DNA of 64,000 bases from RPQJ01 sp963732375 (GTDB lineage: Bacteria; Pseudomonadota; Gammaproteobacteria; Steroidobacterales; Steroidobacteraceae). The notes under the pieces were generated by a model. The model saw nothing but the letters and a program-made list of their open reading frames with translations, did not search any database and was not told the DNA's origin. Numbering within the stretch: the stretch's first letter is position 1; every line of letters begins with the position of its first letter. The stretch is from contig CAVSZE010000009.1 in NCBI GenBank assembly GCA_963732375.1, forward strand, positions 35,998-99,997. The letters run 5' to 3'. This document shows positions 52,967 to 61,983 of this stretch, piece by piece. Position numbers and translations under genes: made by a program.

Positions 52967-55132
52967 TCAATGCCTGCCGGCGGCGGCGCCCGCAAGTTCA
53001 GCCTTGGCCACGCCATAGACGTACGCGAACCGGGCGTTGCCCGGCGCGAGCTCCGTCGCGCGCTTGAGTTCGCTGAGCGCCTGGTCGCCCTTCTTCTGTC
53101 GTACCAGCGACAGTCCGAGCGCGTGGTGCAGCGTCGCATCCTCGGGCGAGCGTGCGATGCCTTCTCGCAGCGCCGATTCGGCATCTGCCTCGCGACCCTG
53201 CATCCGCATCACGTCGGCGAGGTTGGCCCAGGCGGGCACGAACACGGGGTCGAGCGCGATGGCCGCACGCAGCTCCATCTCCGCGTCGGCGAATTGCCCG
53301 CGCTCGGCATAGTAGGTGCCGAGGTTGGTCCGGTTCTCCGGGCGGTCGGCATTGAAGCGTTCGGCTGCGACGTACTCCGCCGCGGCTTTCGAATATGCCT
53401 GGGCCTCGGTGGGGCCCAATGCCGAGGCCGGCACCGGCGCGAGGGTGCGTGCGGCCCTGGTTCGAACGTCCCTCACCGGGTCACGCAGCAGCGGCACGAT
53501 CGGTCCGCGCTGCTCAGGCGGTACGGTGTCGTATACGCCGACGGCCGCGTGGCGCACCAACGGGCTCCGATCCCTGAGTCCGGCCTCGGCGGACAGCGTC
53601 GCATTGTCACCGCCGAGTTGCGCGAGGCGCTCGAGCGCCGCGGCGCGCGCGATGGCGGACTCGTCCTGGTTCGAGACCAGCTGCGCCAGTGCGATCGTGG
53701 CGTCCGGTTCGCCACGGTCGGCCGAGGCGAAAGCGGTGGCGAAGTCCTGGAAGCCCGACTTCGGGTGTGGGTAGCGTTTCTTGAGTTCCGCAAACGCCCA
53801 GGCGGCCGTGCGGTCCTCGTGACACTGGTTGCAGGCATTCGGCACGCCGAGCGTCTCGCTCAGGCCTGGGCGCGGTATGCGAAAACTGTGGTCATGGCGC
53901 GGATCCACCACCATGTAGGTGGTGGTACGCATGTGGCAGGCGGCGCACTGCGCCCCCGGCGTGCCAGGCTCGTGGAAGTGGTGCGCGGTGGTGTCGAATT
54001 TCGACGCGAGGTGGCATTGGGCGCAGACGGCATTGCCTTCGGCGCGCAGCTTCGCGCCGTGTGGCTCGTGGCAGTCGCCACAGGTAACGCCCTTCGAGTA
54101 CATGCGGCTCGACAGGAACGAGCCCCAGTTGTAGACCTCGTCGCGCTGCTGGCCATCCGGGTAATAGAGGTCGGGCGTGAGCAGCGCCGGAATGTAGTGA
54201 TCCTCCAGCATCTCTCCGGCATGGTAGCCGTTGGAGAACTGGCCGCGCCGCGAGTGGCACTGCGCGCAGACGTTGATCTCCGTGTCCGTATCACGTGCAC
54301 GGCTGCGAGTCGAATTGCCGGTCGTCGGATCGATTTTCCATCCCGCGTCGCGGCGTTCGCCAAAGTGCACGGTGAGCCCGTTCGACTTCGCAGCCGCCCC
54401 GCCGCTCGCGGCTGCCTCGGCCCACGCGACATGCGCGGAGCCCGGCCCGTGGCAAGCCTCGCAGCCCACCGTCGGCTCTGCCCAGCTGGTTGCAAACGTG
54501 TTGGTCGCCGCGTCGTAGTTCTTCTGCAGGTCGGTCGCGTGGCAGTCCGCGCACATGTAGTTCCAGTTCTGCTGCCGCTTCGTCCAGTGAAGCTCGTCCG
54601 TGTTATCGATGCGCTCGTCGGGGTAGAGGTGGAACCACCGCTGGCCACCGTCGGCTTCCGGTCGTGAGTCCCAGGCAATCGACAGCGCCTGCAGCCGTCC
54701 GCCGCCGATGTCCAGCAGGTACTGCTGCAGCGGATACACGCCGAACGTGTGCTGCACCTCGAAGTCGGCCAGCTTTCCGTCCGGCCCATCGGTGCGAATC
54801 ATGTACCGGCCGTCGCGGCGGTAGAACGTGCTGGTGACGCCGAAGTGCTCGAAGTGCGCGTCGTTGAAATTGCCGAGAACCGTCTGCTCTGTCGGGGCCT
54901 GCATGGCGAGCGCGTGCTGCGAGCCGCTCCACGCGGCAGACTCTGCCTCGTGGCAGCTCGCGCAGGCCTGCGATCCGACATAGCTGGCCGGTCGCGGTTG
55001 CGCTGGGTTCTCCACCCCGAACTGCTGGACCGCGGGCGAAGGGCCCGTGAGTACGCCGGACCGCCACAGCAGCAAGCCAAGCACGCCGAGGGCTGCGATT
55101 CCGAGGACCAGGGGGAGGGAGCGGAACTTCAA
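52967..55132 (-). CDS. Octahaem c-type cytochrome fused to HEAT/TPR repeats
   Basis: The product has 721 residues. An N-terminal signal anchor (LVLGIAALGVLGLLLW) leads into eight CxxCH haem-binding motifs: CASCH, CADCH, CEACH, CAQCH, CGDCH, CAQCH, CAACH and CNQCH. This pattern is like the cytochrome c554/NrfA-like multihaem group. The segment after the last haem has HEAT-like repeats (VSNQDESAIARAAALERLAQLG), then TPR units (ADRPENRTNLGTYYAERGQF; FVPAWANLADVMRMQGREAD). The domain order haem-HEAT-TPR is unusual for a respiratory cytochrome and suggests a periplasmic electron carrier with protein-docking repeats. Final electron donor and acceptor are unknown. Confidence 0.9.
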   Translation of the reverse strand: MKFRSLPLVLGIAALGVLGLLLWRSGVLTGPSPAVQQFGVENPAQPRPASYVGSQACASCHEAESAAWSGSQHALAMQAPTEQTVLGNFNDAHFEHFGVTSTFYRRDGRYMIRTDGPDGKLADFEVQHTFGVYPLQQYLLDIGGGRLQALSIAWDSRPEADGGQRWFHLYPDERIDNTDELHWTKRQQNWNYMCADCHATDLQKNYDAATNTFATSWAEPTVGCEACHGPGSAHVAWAEAAASGGAAAKSNGLTVHFGERRDAGWKIDPTTGNSTRSRARDTDTEINVCAQCHSRRGQFSNGYHAGEMLEDHYIPALLTPDLYYPDGQQRDEVYNWGSFLSSRMYSKGVTCGDCHEPHGAKLRAEGNAVCAQCHLASKFDTTAHHFHEPGTPGAQCAACHMRTTTYMVVDPRHDHSFRIPRPGLSETLGVPNACNQCHEDRTAAWAFAELKKRYPHPKSGFQDFATAFASADRGEPDATIALAQLVSNQDESAIARAAALERLAQLGGDNATLSAEAGLRDRSPLVRHAAVGVYDTVPPEQRGPIVPLLRDPVRDVRTRAARTLAPVPASALGPTEAQAYSKAAAEYVAAERFNADRPENRTNLGTYYAERGQFADAEMELRAAIALDPVFVPAWANLADVMRMQGREADAESALREGIARSPEDATLHHALGLSLVRQKKGDQALSELKRATELAPGNARFAYVYGVAKAELAGAAAGRH

Positions 55133-55248
55133 GGAACGACTCGCGAGGCCGGGTAGTTGTCAATTGTGCCCACTGGCACCGGTCATTGACAGCGACGCGC
55201 TGCGGCTCTCCAATACCATCCGTCAACAAGCCCCGGGCGGTAACAAAC

Positions 55249-55920
55249 ATGACGCGAGTTCCGATCCGCGTGCTGCGAGTCCTGGCGATCGGCTTCCTCG
55301 TGGCCACCTCGATGGCGGGGGCGGCCACTCCGCCGGAGACCTGGGACGGCCTCGAATACCGCAAGACGAAGGGCCTTGACGCCGTCTATGTCCGGCGCGG
55401 CGCAGAAATCAAGGCTTACAGGAACCTCGTGCTCGCGCCGGTGCAGGTCGCGTTCGACAAGGACTGGGATCCCAACCGGAACGCGCGCGGTGCAGACCGG
55501 CGGATGTCCGCAGAGGACTTGCAGGAAATCCGCGACGAGATGGCCGGCGAGTTCCGCCGCATCTTCGCCGAGGAACTTGCGGCGGCCGGATATGACGTGG
55601 TCGCGAAACCGCTGGACGATACCCTGGTGGTTGCGGCTGGCCTCGCCGACGTCTACATCAACGCCCCGGACAAGATGACCGCGGGTCGCACCTATACGTA
55701 CACGATGAACGCGGGCCGCATGACGCTGGTGATGGAACTGCGCGACGGGCCGACCGGCCAGCTGCTGGGGCGCGTCGTGGACCGGTACGCTGGCAGGGAA
55801 ACCGGTTACGCGACCATCTCGAACAGCGTCACCAACTCGGCGGAGTTCCGGCAGGCCGTCACCGCCTGGGCCAGGCGCCTCGTGAAGGGACTCGACCGTC
55901 TGAAGGGCAAGGCCGACTAG
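55249..55920 (+). CDS. DUF3313 exported protein
   Basis: The product has 223 residues from the ATG at 55249. A signal peptide (VLAIGFLVATSMAGAA) is followed by ETWDGLEYRKTKGLDAVYVRRG, IKAYRNLVLAPVQVAFDKDW and the DVYINAPDKM and GQLLGRVVDRYAGRE blocks of DUF3313. The C-terminal EFRQAVTAWARRLVKGLDRL forms an amphipathic helix. Many DUF3313 members are lipoproteins; here the signal has no lipobox cysteine, so it is more likely a soluble periplasmic protein. The function is unknown. It stands alone between the divergent cytochrome gene and a convergent outer-membrane gene. Confidence 0.8.
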   Translation: MTRVPIRVLRVLAIGFLVATSMAGAATPPETWDGLEYRKTKGLDAVYVRRGAEIKAYRNLVLAPVQVAFDKDWDPNRNARGADRRMSAEDLQEIRDEMAGEFRRIFAEELAAAGYDVVAKPLDDTLVVAAGLADVYINAPDKMTAGRTYTYTMNAGRMTLVMELRDGPTGQLLGRVVDRYAGRETGYATISNSVTNSAEFRQAVTAWARRLVKGLDRLKGKAD

Positions 55921-55947
55921 CGGCCAGCGCCTGCCTAGCGGGGGCGA

Positions 55948-56769
55948 CTACTTCGGGAACATAAACTGGACCTGCACCCGCAGCTGCCAGTCCGGGCCGT
56001 ACTTTGGCGTCTCGACGTTGTAGTACGCGGAGACCTGCGTGTTCACCGGCAGCTTTCCAAGGTGGAAGATCTTGCCGACGCCGCCGCCGAGCGGAACGGT
56101 CCAGGTATCGCCGCTGTCGGCCTGCCAGTTCGCGGTGATGACCGGTGCGGTGGTCAGGTATGCGCCGCCCTTGAAGTTGTAGTTCAGGAACGGCTGCACC
56201 AGCATCTGGTTGATCGGCGGCGACGAGTTCGAGTTCGTCACCGACCAGACGTTGTTGACGAGCACGCCATACACCCATGGGCTGCCGTGCGTAATCTTCA
56301 GCAAGACCGCGGTGGGCCCGAGGCCCCAGCGCTCGTTGCCGAGCACGTCGCTCGTGTGAGTCGGCAGTTGTGCGATTGCTCCCACGCCCCAGATGAGGCC
56401 TTTCGGCACCGCCGGCGAGAGGAAGGCCGAGAACTGGGTGTCGCTCAATCCAAACGTCGAACCCTGCCCCGGGTACAGCGCCGGCTGCCAGAGCAGCGGG
56501 AAGATCGTGCGCGTGATGACGTTCCACTCGTCGTTCAGGTGGATCGGGTACACGGGCTGGATGTTCAGGACATCCTGGGTCTTCTCGAGTGGGCCGAAGT
56601 TGAAGTTGGTGTTGTTCTGGAACGGCACGCTCACCAGGTTACCGACCGGGTTCTGCGCGAGCTTGGCAAGTTCCTCGCTCGACATCTCGGCGCGTGCTGC
56701 GCTGCTGGCGAGCAGGGCACTCGAGACCGCCGCCGCGAGCGCGGCCAAGTACCGTCCGTATCTGGTCAA
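55948..56769 (-). CDS. Outer-membrane beta-barrel protein, 'neuromedin U'/transporter type
   Basis: The product has 273 residues from the TTG at 56769, the only plausible start next to a signal peptide (RYLAALAAAVSSALLASSAARA). The mature part opens EMSSEELAKLAQNPVGNLVSVPFQNN, followed by NIQPVYPIHLNDEWNVITRTI, the characteristic block of bacterial proteins mislabelled 'neuromedin U'. About twelve beta-strands with alternating aromatic residues end at RVQVQFMFPK. It is likely an outer-membrane barrel of unknown cargo. The next upstream gene on this strand (lipoprotein at 56778) ends 8 bases earlier, so they may be one transcript. Confidence 0.8.
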   Translation of the reverse strand: MTRYGRYLAALAAAVSSALLASSAARAEMSSEELAKLAQNPVGNLVSVPFQNNTNFNFGPLEKTQDVLNIQPVYPIHLNDEWNVITRTIFPLLWQPALYPGQGSTFGLSDTQFSAFLSPAVPKGLIWGVGAIAQLPTHTSDVLGNERWGLGPTAVLLKITHGSPWVYGVLVNNVWSVTNSNSSPPINQMLVQPFLNYNFKGGAYLTTAPVITANWQADSGDTWTVPLGGGVGKIFHLGKLPVNTQVSAYYNVETPKYGPDWQLRVQVQFMFPK

Positions 56770-56777
56770 GGGAATAC

Positions 56778-57092
56778 CTATTCGCGCGGACCGCCCGCGA
56801 AGCAGCCACTGCCGTCCTGCGGGCAGACGACGACGATGGTCTGGCGCTGGCCGCAGCCCTCGACGCCGACCGTGTACTCGGCGCGCTCGACGCCGAAGCG
56901 GATCGAGACCGGCGCGACCATCTGGCGCGACAGCACCTGGCCCGTGGCACTCGGGCAATTCATGTCGAAGCTGACACGCTTCACGGCAGTGCTCACCGCC
57001 TGCTGTTGCTCGGCGTCGAGCTGCTGGCCGGTGGACTGGCAACCGGCGAGTCCGACGAGGCATGCAGTGGTGACGAATGCAGCATATTTCAT
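56778..57092 (-). CDS. Small lipoprotein
   Basis: The product has 104 residues from the ATG at 57092, with an AGGAGA ribosome site. The lipobox is LAGC (LVGLAGCQSTGQQ), giving a mature lipoprotein starting at Cys18. The body has two pairs of Cys (MNCPSATG, VEGCGQRQ, VVCPQDGSGC) that could form disulfides, and GVERAEYTVGVEGCG with an all-beta look. I do not recognise a family. It is the gene before the neuromedin U-type barrel, so it could be an accessory lipoprotein for it. No regulatory feature is visible. Confidence 0.65.
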   Translation of the reverse strand: MKYAAFVTTACLVGLAGCQSTGQQLDAEQQQAVSTAVKRVSFDMNCPSATGQVLSRQMVAPVSIRFGVERAEYTVGVEGCGQRQTIVVVCPQDGSGCFAGGPRE

Positions 57093-57292
57093 GAGGCTCT
57101 CCTGCGGGAGTCTGTCCGTTGGGTTGTTGTTCGTGGCATGCGGCCGCGCAATGGTCTGCACCTGCGGGAGCCGCGAAGATAGCTTAGCACCGCCCCGGAT
57201 ATTGCCAACAGCGCTGCCGTCCATCGTCTGGACCACCACGGCCTTCGGCGCCATGTGCCCGCGTACTTCCGGCGTGCCGCTCGCGGCGCGGT

Positions 57293-58696
57293 TCACGCCG
57301 CCTCGATCCGTGCCTTCAGCCCGCGACGCATGGCTGACCCGAGCATCCGGCCGAAGATTCGCGCCAGCAGCGCCCCGGTTCCCGGGACCCTGGGCCTGAA
57401 CCTGACGGTCCACGTGATGTCCGTCCCGCCGTCCCTGGGCTCGAGCCGGATCTCGCCCTGGTGGCAGACGAACGGCGAGCCCTTGATCACGCGGTAACGG
57501 ATGAGTCGTGGAGCTTCAGCGCAGGTGATCTCTTCCAGCACCGCTCCCAGCGGGCCGCCGAGGCTTCGAACTGCCCCACGGCCGTTACGCTCGGTTTCAC
57601 CCGGCCGGTCCAGCGTGACGGGCTTGAAGCCGCTCCACGTCGACATGCCCTCGTGGTCCATCAGGACTGTCCACGCGCGATCCGCCGGCGCTGCCACATG
57701 CACGGATTGCGTGGTCGAGTGGGTGTCCGGCAGCGGTCGATCCTCGATCGGCAACGGCTCGAAGCCCCAGTCCCGATCGGACTTGCCCGGTTTAGCCCAG
57801 AGCAGTTCGACGGAGAATCCCTGCACGTCGTTGACATAGACCACGCCTGCGCCGGGCAACTGGAATGGCCTCCAGTTCGGCCGCGCACCTCCGGCAACGG
57901 CGCGCTTGAAGGTCTCCTCATGGTCACGGCGGCTGCGCGCACCGAACGCGATGTTGAGGATTCCCTGGTCGGAAATCCGGTAGCCGTCGGGCCATGGCCT
58001 GCCGGTCGGGTCCAGGTACTGCACGGCTTCGACCAGCACGTCGCCGGCCGTGAACACGGCGCTGCTGGTTCGCGCGCCGGCGAGATTCCAAAGTTCTTCG
58101 TGCCCGGGCTCGTGGAGACGCAGCTCGGATCGCGGGAGCCCCAGTGCGTCGCCGAAGAACGAGATCGTCTGGTCCAGGTCCGGCACCGACAGCGTGACTG
58201 AGCGAACGGCTGTCCCGCAGGCTTCCCGGCCCGGCCCGGGACCCGCTGGCAGCGGGTCGGCCTCCATCAGCTCGACGAAGACGCCGTCAGGGCTCCTGAC
58301 GCAGGCGCGGCGATTTCCCGCGGCGCCGAGCGGCGTCGCAAGCGGGGCTGTGCCAAGGCGCTCGAGACGCTCGAGCGCGGCGTCGAAGTCCGCGACCCAG
58401 AGCCCGATGCGGGTGTAACCGATGTCGCAGGGTCGGAAGTCCTGCGGCATCAGCCGCGCGATCGGGCGCTCGAACTGGAAGAACTCCAGCTGCAGCCACG
58501 GATTGCGGCCCACCAGCCACCAGCAGGTGGATGCGGCGCCACGGAGACCCTGCACGCGCGCGGCGATCGCGCCGCGCATCATGCGTCGGCTGCCGCCTGC
58601 CGGCAGCAGGCCGCAACCCTCGCGGAACCATTGCTCCGTGCGTCGCAGATCCACGACGGAAAATGCGACCTGGTTGAGTGGGGGCGGTTGCTTCAT
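57293..58696 (-). CDS. Two VOC (glyoxalase-like) domains fused to SRPBCC domain
   Basis: The product has 467 residues from the ATG at 58696 (PPLNQVAFSVVDLRRTEQWF opening). The first VOC domain is ~8-160, the second ~165-310 (AVRSVTLSVPDLDQTISFFGDALGLP, VYVNDVQGFSVELLWAKPG), each with a paired beta-alpha-beta-beta-beta unit; His/Glu metal ligands are only partly present. The last ~150 residues are an SRPBCC/START-like domain (SVHVAAPADRAWTVLMDHEGMSTW, IRYRVIKGSPF). VOC enzymes act in glyoxal, dioxygenase or fosfomycin-type chemistry; a lipid-binding domain after two VOC units is uncommon. Function is unknown. It is unrelated in strand to the DUF481 gene upstream. Confidence 0.85.
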   Translation of the reverse strand: MKQPPPLNQVAFSVVDLRRTEQWFREGCGLLPAGGSRRMMRGAIAARVQGLRGAASTCWWLVGRNPWLQLEFFQFERPIARLMPQDFRPCDIGYTRIGLWVADFDAALERLERLGTAPLATPLGAAGNRRACVRSPDGVFVELMEADPLPAGPGPGREACGTAVRSVTLSVPDLDQTISFFGDALGLPRSELRLHEPGHEELWNLAGARTSSAVFTAGDVLVEAVQYLDPTGRPWPDGYRISDQGILNIAFGARSRRDHEETFKRAVAGGARPNWRPFQLPGAGVVYVNDVQGFSVELLWAKPGKSDRDWGFEPLPIEDRPLPDTHSTTQSVHVAAPADRAWTVLMDHEGMSTWSGFKPVTLDRPGETERNGRGAVRSLGGPLGAVLEEITCAEAPRLIRYRVIKGSPFVCHQGEIRLEPRDGGTDITWTVRFRPRVPGTGALLARIFGRMLGSAMRRGLKARIEAA

Positions 58697-59011
58697 GTTG
58701 CGGACTCGGAGTTTCGAATCATGGACTGTGGACTCGGGGCGACGGCGCAGCGTGGACGTTACGCAAGTATTGCCGAAGCTGCCGTCCAATGTGACTCCCT
58801 CGATGGGGGTGGGCGCGCATTGCCGGCCACAGCCAGCAGCAACGGGTCCTCTCGTATCCCGTAAACTGACCGGGCACCGACGGTGAGTCCAGATGCCTGA
58901 CATGCCGCACGCGCGATTCCGGATGCCGCGGAGGCTGCTCTGGGTTGCGCAGCCAGGCACTGACGAGACAGTGCTGCTGGAACCCAGCGCCATGGACACG
59001 AAATAGCCAGG
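58697..59011. other. 315-base intergenic region
   Basis: The gap separates the divergent VOC-SRPBCC and DUF481 genes. A small frame at 58893-59006 (37 codons, MPDMPHARFRMPRRLLWVAQ and more) ends 5 bases before the DUF481 start, but it has no ribosome site or recognisable motif. No strong promoter, hairpin or repeat is visible. Confidence 0.45.
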
Positions 59012-60097
59012 ATGTTTTTCATGCCATACCTGCCGCTCAAATTGCTGCCCACTGGGCGCGCGTGTGTCGTTAGCGCTGCGCTGGTGTGCTGCGCGATCCT
59101 CGCCCCTGTCGCCGCATCGCAAGCGGCACCGAAGACCGACATCGTCTATTTCAACAATGGCGACCGGCTGACCGGCGAGATCAAGGGCCTGGACAAGGGC
59201 AAGCTCGAGCTGAGCACCAGCACGGCGGGCACCGTGAACATAGAGTGGGACAAGGTTGCTCGCATCGAGACCGGCCAGTACCTGGAGGTCGAAACGTCCA
59301 GCGGAACGCGTTTCCACGGCCGCGTGCCCGAGGAGCAGCAATCGGGCTCGATACGCCTCGCGGCTGACGGCGAAGCGGCCGCGGAGCCTGTCGCGATGGC
59401 CGACGTCGTCCGCATCGCGACCATCGACAACGGCACGTTCGTCCAGCGGCTCGATGGCTACCTGACCGTGGGACTCAACTATGCCAAGGCCGACAGCCAG
59501 ACGGAATTCGACTTCAGCGGCGGCCTGAGTTCGCGTAACGAGATCAGGCAGTGGTCACTGGATGGACAGGCGACGGTCAACGCGCAGTCCAACGCCCCGA
59601 CCACGAGCATGTACGACGTGACTCTTGCCAACAAGCGCTTCATGCGGGACCGGTGGTTCCAGCAGTACGTCGGCTCGGTCCAGGGTAACGACGAACTCGG
59701 GCTCAACATTCGCGAGATCCTCGGCGCCGGCATCGGCAGGTTCGTCGTGCAGAACCTGCACAGCGAATGGTCCGTCGTCGCAGGGCTTGCCTATGCCCGC
59801 GAGAACTTCAAGGACGAGTCGACGCGGAACAGCGTCGAGGGATTGCTGTCGACCGAGTATTCGTTCTTCCGCTACGACACGCCGAAGCGCTCGGTGGATG
59901 TCGGGCTCGCGGTGTTTCCAAGCCTGACCGAATCGGGGCGCATCCGTGCCGAGGCGGACGTTGATTGGCGCATCGAGCTGGTGGAGGATTTCTTCTTCGA
60001 CCTGAGCTTCTACGGCAGCTACGACAGCAAGGCGGACCCGGAAGCGCCCTCGAACCTCGACTACGGGGTGATTACCTCACTCGGATACACGTTCTAG
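59012..60097 (+). CDS. DUF481 outer-membrane protein
   Basis: The product has 361 residues. The signal peptide is VSAALVCCAILAPVAASQA. The N-terminal domain has a repeat-like block (NNGDRLTGEIKGLDKGKLEL) that resembles a small carbohydrate-binding or SH3-like motif. The rest is the DUF481 barrel: VGLNYAKADSQTEFDFSGGL, AQSNAPTTSMYDVTLANKRF and RFVVQNLHSEWSVVAGLAYA, ending at the Phe-terminated SLGYTF. DUF481 members are outer-membrane channels linked to salt or metal stress in some species. The 3' end overlaps the convergent antiporter gene by 21 bases. No operon partner. Confidence 0.88.
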   Translation: MFFMPYLPLKLLPTGRACVVSAALVCCAILAPVAASQAAPKTDIVYFNNGDRLTGEIKGLDKGKLELSTSTAGTVNIEWDKVARIETGQYLEVETSSGTRFHGRVPEEQQSGSIRLAADGEAAAEPVAMADVVRIATIDNGTFVQRLDGYLTVGLNYAKADSQTEFDFSGGLSSRNEIRQWSLDGQATVNAQSNAPTTSMYDVTLANKRFMRDRWFQQYVGSVQGNDELGLNIREILGAGIGRFVVQNLHSEWSVVAGLAYARENFKDESTRNSVEGLLSTEYSFFRYDTPKRSVDVGLAVFPSLTESGRIRAEADVDWRIELVEDFFFDLSFYGSYDSKADPEAPSNLDYGVITSLGYTF

Positions 60098-61300
60098 CGT
60101 GTCGCCGGCTGGCGCCGTGCCGTCCGCCTCGGGCGTTGCCGCCCCGGGTACCCGATGCGATTGGCCGGTGACCAGCGCCGTTGCAAGCACGACGACCATG
60201 ACGGCGCCGAACGGGAACCCGACCAGCTTGCCGGTCGCGGATGCGGTGATGAACAGCAGCACGGTGATCAGTCCGCGTGGCGCAACCCAGACGAGCTGCT
60301 GCCGGTTACCGACGCGCAGCAGCTTCAGGATTCCAACCCTGCTCGCGTAGATGACGCCGACCATGACGGCCGCTATCGCCCATACGCGCCAGTCAGCCAT
60401 TTCGCGGACGTCGGTCCAGTAGCCAAGCATGATGAAGAAGACGCTCTTGACCGCGAATGTGAGTTCGGCAACCAGGCCCTTGAACTCGGACAGCGTGGTG
60501 TCGTAACGCGGGCGGTGCATGGACTTGAGCCATGCGTTCCACTCGAGCAGCCGCGGGTTATTGAGCAGCAGGCCACAGACCAGGATCAGTATCAGCGGTG
60601 ACAGGTGCAGCATCTTGCCGACCGCATAGAGCAGCAGCAGGCCCGCGAGTATCGGCACGAAGCGGATGTGCCCTTCGATCCGGTTGATCAGGAAGAAGAT
60701 GCCAAGCGCGGTGACGATTGCGGCAAGCAGCGACAGCGCGCCTCCGCCGAGCAGGCTGGCAAGGAACCGGTCCATCGACCCGCCGGAAGAGAGCCACGCA
60801 TAGAAGACCAGCACTCCGATGATGTCTGACAGCGAGCTTTCGTAGACCACGAATTCCCGGGCCTTGTCCGGCAGGCCCACGGCGCTGGGGATTGCTACAG
60901 CGCTGGAGATCACCGCGAATGGCATGGCCGCCAGCACCGCGGTCGACCAGTCGTAACCGAGCAGCCTTCCGAACAGCCAGGCGAAGACCGCGAGCGTTAC
61001 CAGAAACCCGGCCAGCGCCGCGCCGCTGGACCGGGCGATCAGCGCCGCGCGCTCGCGGCGCAACTCGAGATCCAGCGAGCCTTCGAGCACGATCAGGATC
61101 AGGCCGATCGTGCCCACGACCGGCAGCAGCGCTTCCACGAACCTGAGCTCGAGCCCGCTGCGGTCCAGGACTTCCCTGGCAATCATGCCGGTCGCGATCA
61201 GCAGCACGACACCCGGCACCTTCGTGCGACGGCTCACCACCTCGAGCAGGTACGCAAATACGAACAGGCCCGCCAGGACCAGCAGGGCGCGGTCGGTCAT
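60077..61300 (-). CDS. Cation:proton antiporter (CPA/KefB-NhaP type)
   Basis: The product has 407 residues with about twelve membrane helices. The opening LVLAGLFVFAYLLEVVSRRT and the ion-binding region VGLPDKAREFVVYESSLSDIIGVLVF include the conserved Asp of the CPA family (SLSDIIG). The C-terminal tail after ~385 is polar with no RCK/TrkA regulatory domain. The family exchanges Na+ or K+ for H+. Its ATG overlaps the last base of the rubredoxin-HybE stop (TGATG at 61300), so it is the fifth gene of the hup accessory operon, an unusual member for such a set. Its role in hydrogenase function is not known. Confidence 0.87.
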   Translation of the reverse strand: MTDRALLVLAGLFVFAYLLEVVSRRTKVPGVVLLIATGMIAREVLDRSGLELRFVEALLPVVGTIGLILIVLEGSLDLELRRERAALIARSSGAALAGFLVTLAVFAWLFGRLLGYDWSTAVLAAMPFAVISSAVAIPSAVGLPDKAREFVVYESSLSDIIGVLVFYAWLSSGGSMDRFLASLLGGGALSLLAAIVTALGIFFLINRIEGHIRFVPILAGLLLLYAVGKMLHLSPLILILVCGLLLNNPRLLEWNAWLKSMHRPRYDTTLSEFKGLVAELTFAVKSVFFIMLGYWTDVREMADWRVWAIAAVMVGVIYASRVGILKLLRVGNRQQLVWVAPRGLITVLLFITASATGKLVGFPFGAVMVVVLATALVTGQSHRVPGAATPEADGTAPAGDTLERVSE

Positions 61301-61983
61301 CAGCCTGGTTCGGTTCCGCCGCCGAGCAGCGTTCGACGCGACACGACCGGCGCCGGCTCGGGTTCCTCTGCCACGTGCAACGCTTCGGCCGCGGACTGTG
61401 CCGCGACCTGCGCGGCCTCATGGTCCGTGAACTCGGACATCGGCGAGAACAGCGCGCAGCTGCCCACCAGGCCGAACCCAGGAAGCTCGCTGACCAGCAG
61501 GTCGTATTGTCCCGACGGGAACGCCAGTCGCACGCTGCCGCCGGTGATCCATGTCGCCCGATCCGACTCCGACGGGATCACGACCAGGTTCATGAACCAG
61601 GGCGTGACCATGATGCCGGCGTGGCGCCCGTCGACCTCGCGGAAGCCAATCGCCTCCACCGCGATCGTCGGGTTGTAGATCGGCAGCCCCTTCATGGACA
61701 GCGCAGCCCGGCGATACGCGTTTGCGAGCTGCACGACCGGGTGGGCGAGCGGCGAAGTGCCGCCCGCGCTGCCGAGCACCATGAACTTGCTCTTCTCGGC
61801 GTCGCAGTTCGGGCAGCGCCAGGTGTCCGGGAGCCGGGAGAACGGCGTACCCGGTTGAACCTGTTCGACCTCGTCGCCGAGCGCCGGGTCGTACACCCAC
61901 CAGCAGATCCCGCACTCCAGGCGGGTGTCGTCGTCGAGCTTGGAGCCGTCCCCGAGGTAGCTGCCCTCGAATGTGCTGCTCAT
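61300..61983 (-). CDS. Rubredoxin-HybE fusion (HupI-HupJ-like)
   Basis: The product has 227 residues. Residues 20-65 are a rubredoxin: Cys24, Cys27, Cys57 and Cys60 (LECGICWWVYD, WRCPNCDAEK) bind one iron. HupI rubredoxins belong to hydrogenase loci. Residues ~85-210 form the HybE/HupJ chaperone domain, with NPTIAVEAIGFREVDGRHAG and GIMVTPWFMNLVVIPSE typical of that family. Rubredoxin would protect or deliver electrons during maturation under O2, and HybE acts on the small or large subunit before export. Usually hupI and hupJ are separate genes; here they are one reading frame. The start overlaps the hupH stop by four bases (ATGA). Confidence 0.9.
   Translation of the reverse strand: MSSTFEGSYLGDGSKLDDDTRLECGICWWVYDPALGDEVEQVQPGTPFSRLPDTWRCPNCDAEKSKFMVLGSAGGTSPLAHPVVQLANAYRRAALSMKGLPIYNPTIAVEAIGFREVDGRHAGIMVTPWFMNLVVIPSESDRATWITGGSVRLAFPSGQYDLLVSELPGFGLVGSCALFSPMSEFTDHEAAQVAAQSAAEALHVAEEPEPAPVVSRRTLLGGGTEPG

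Noticed and set aside
58893..59006. 37-codon frame just before the DUF481 gene
   Set aside because: It has no Shine-Dalgarno or recognisable features; chance frame or leader cannot be separated by eye.
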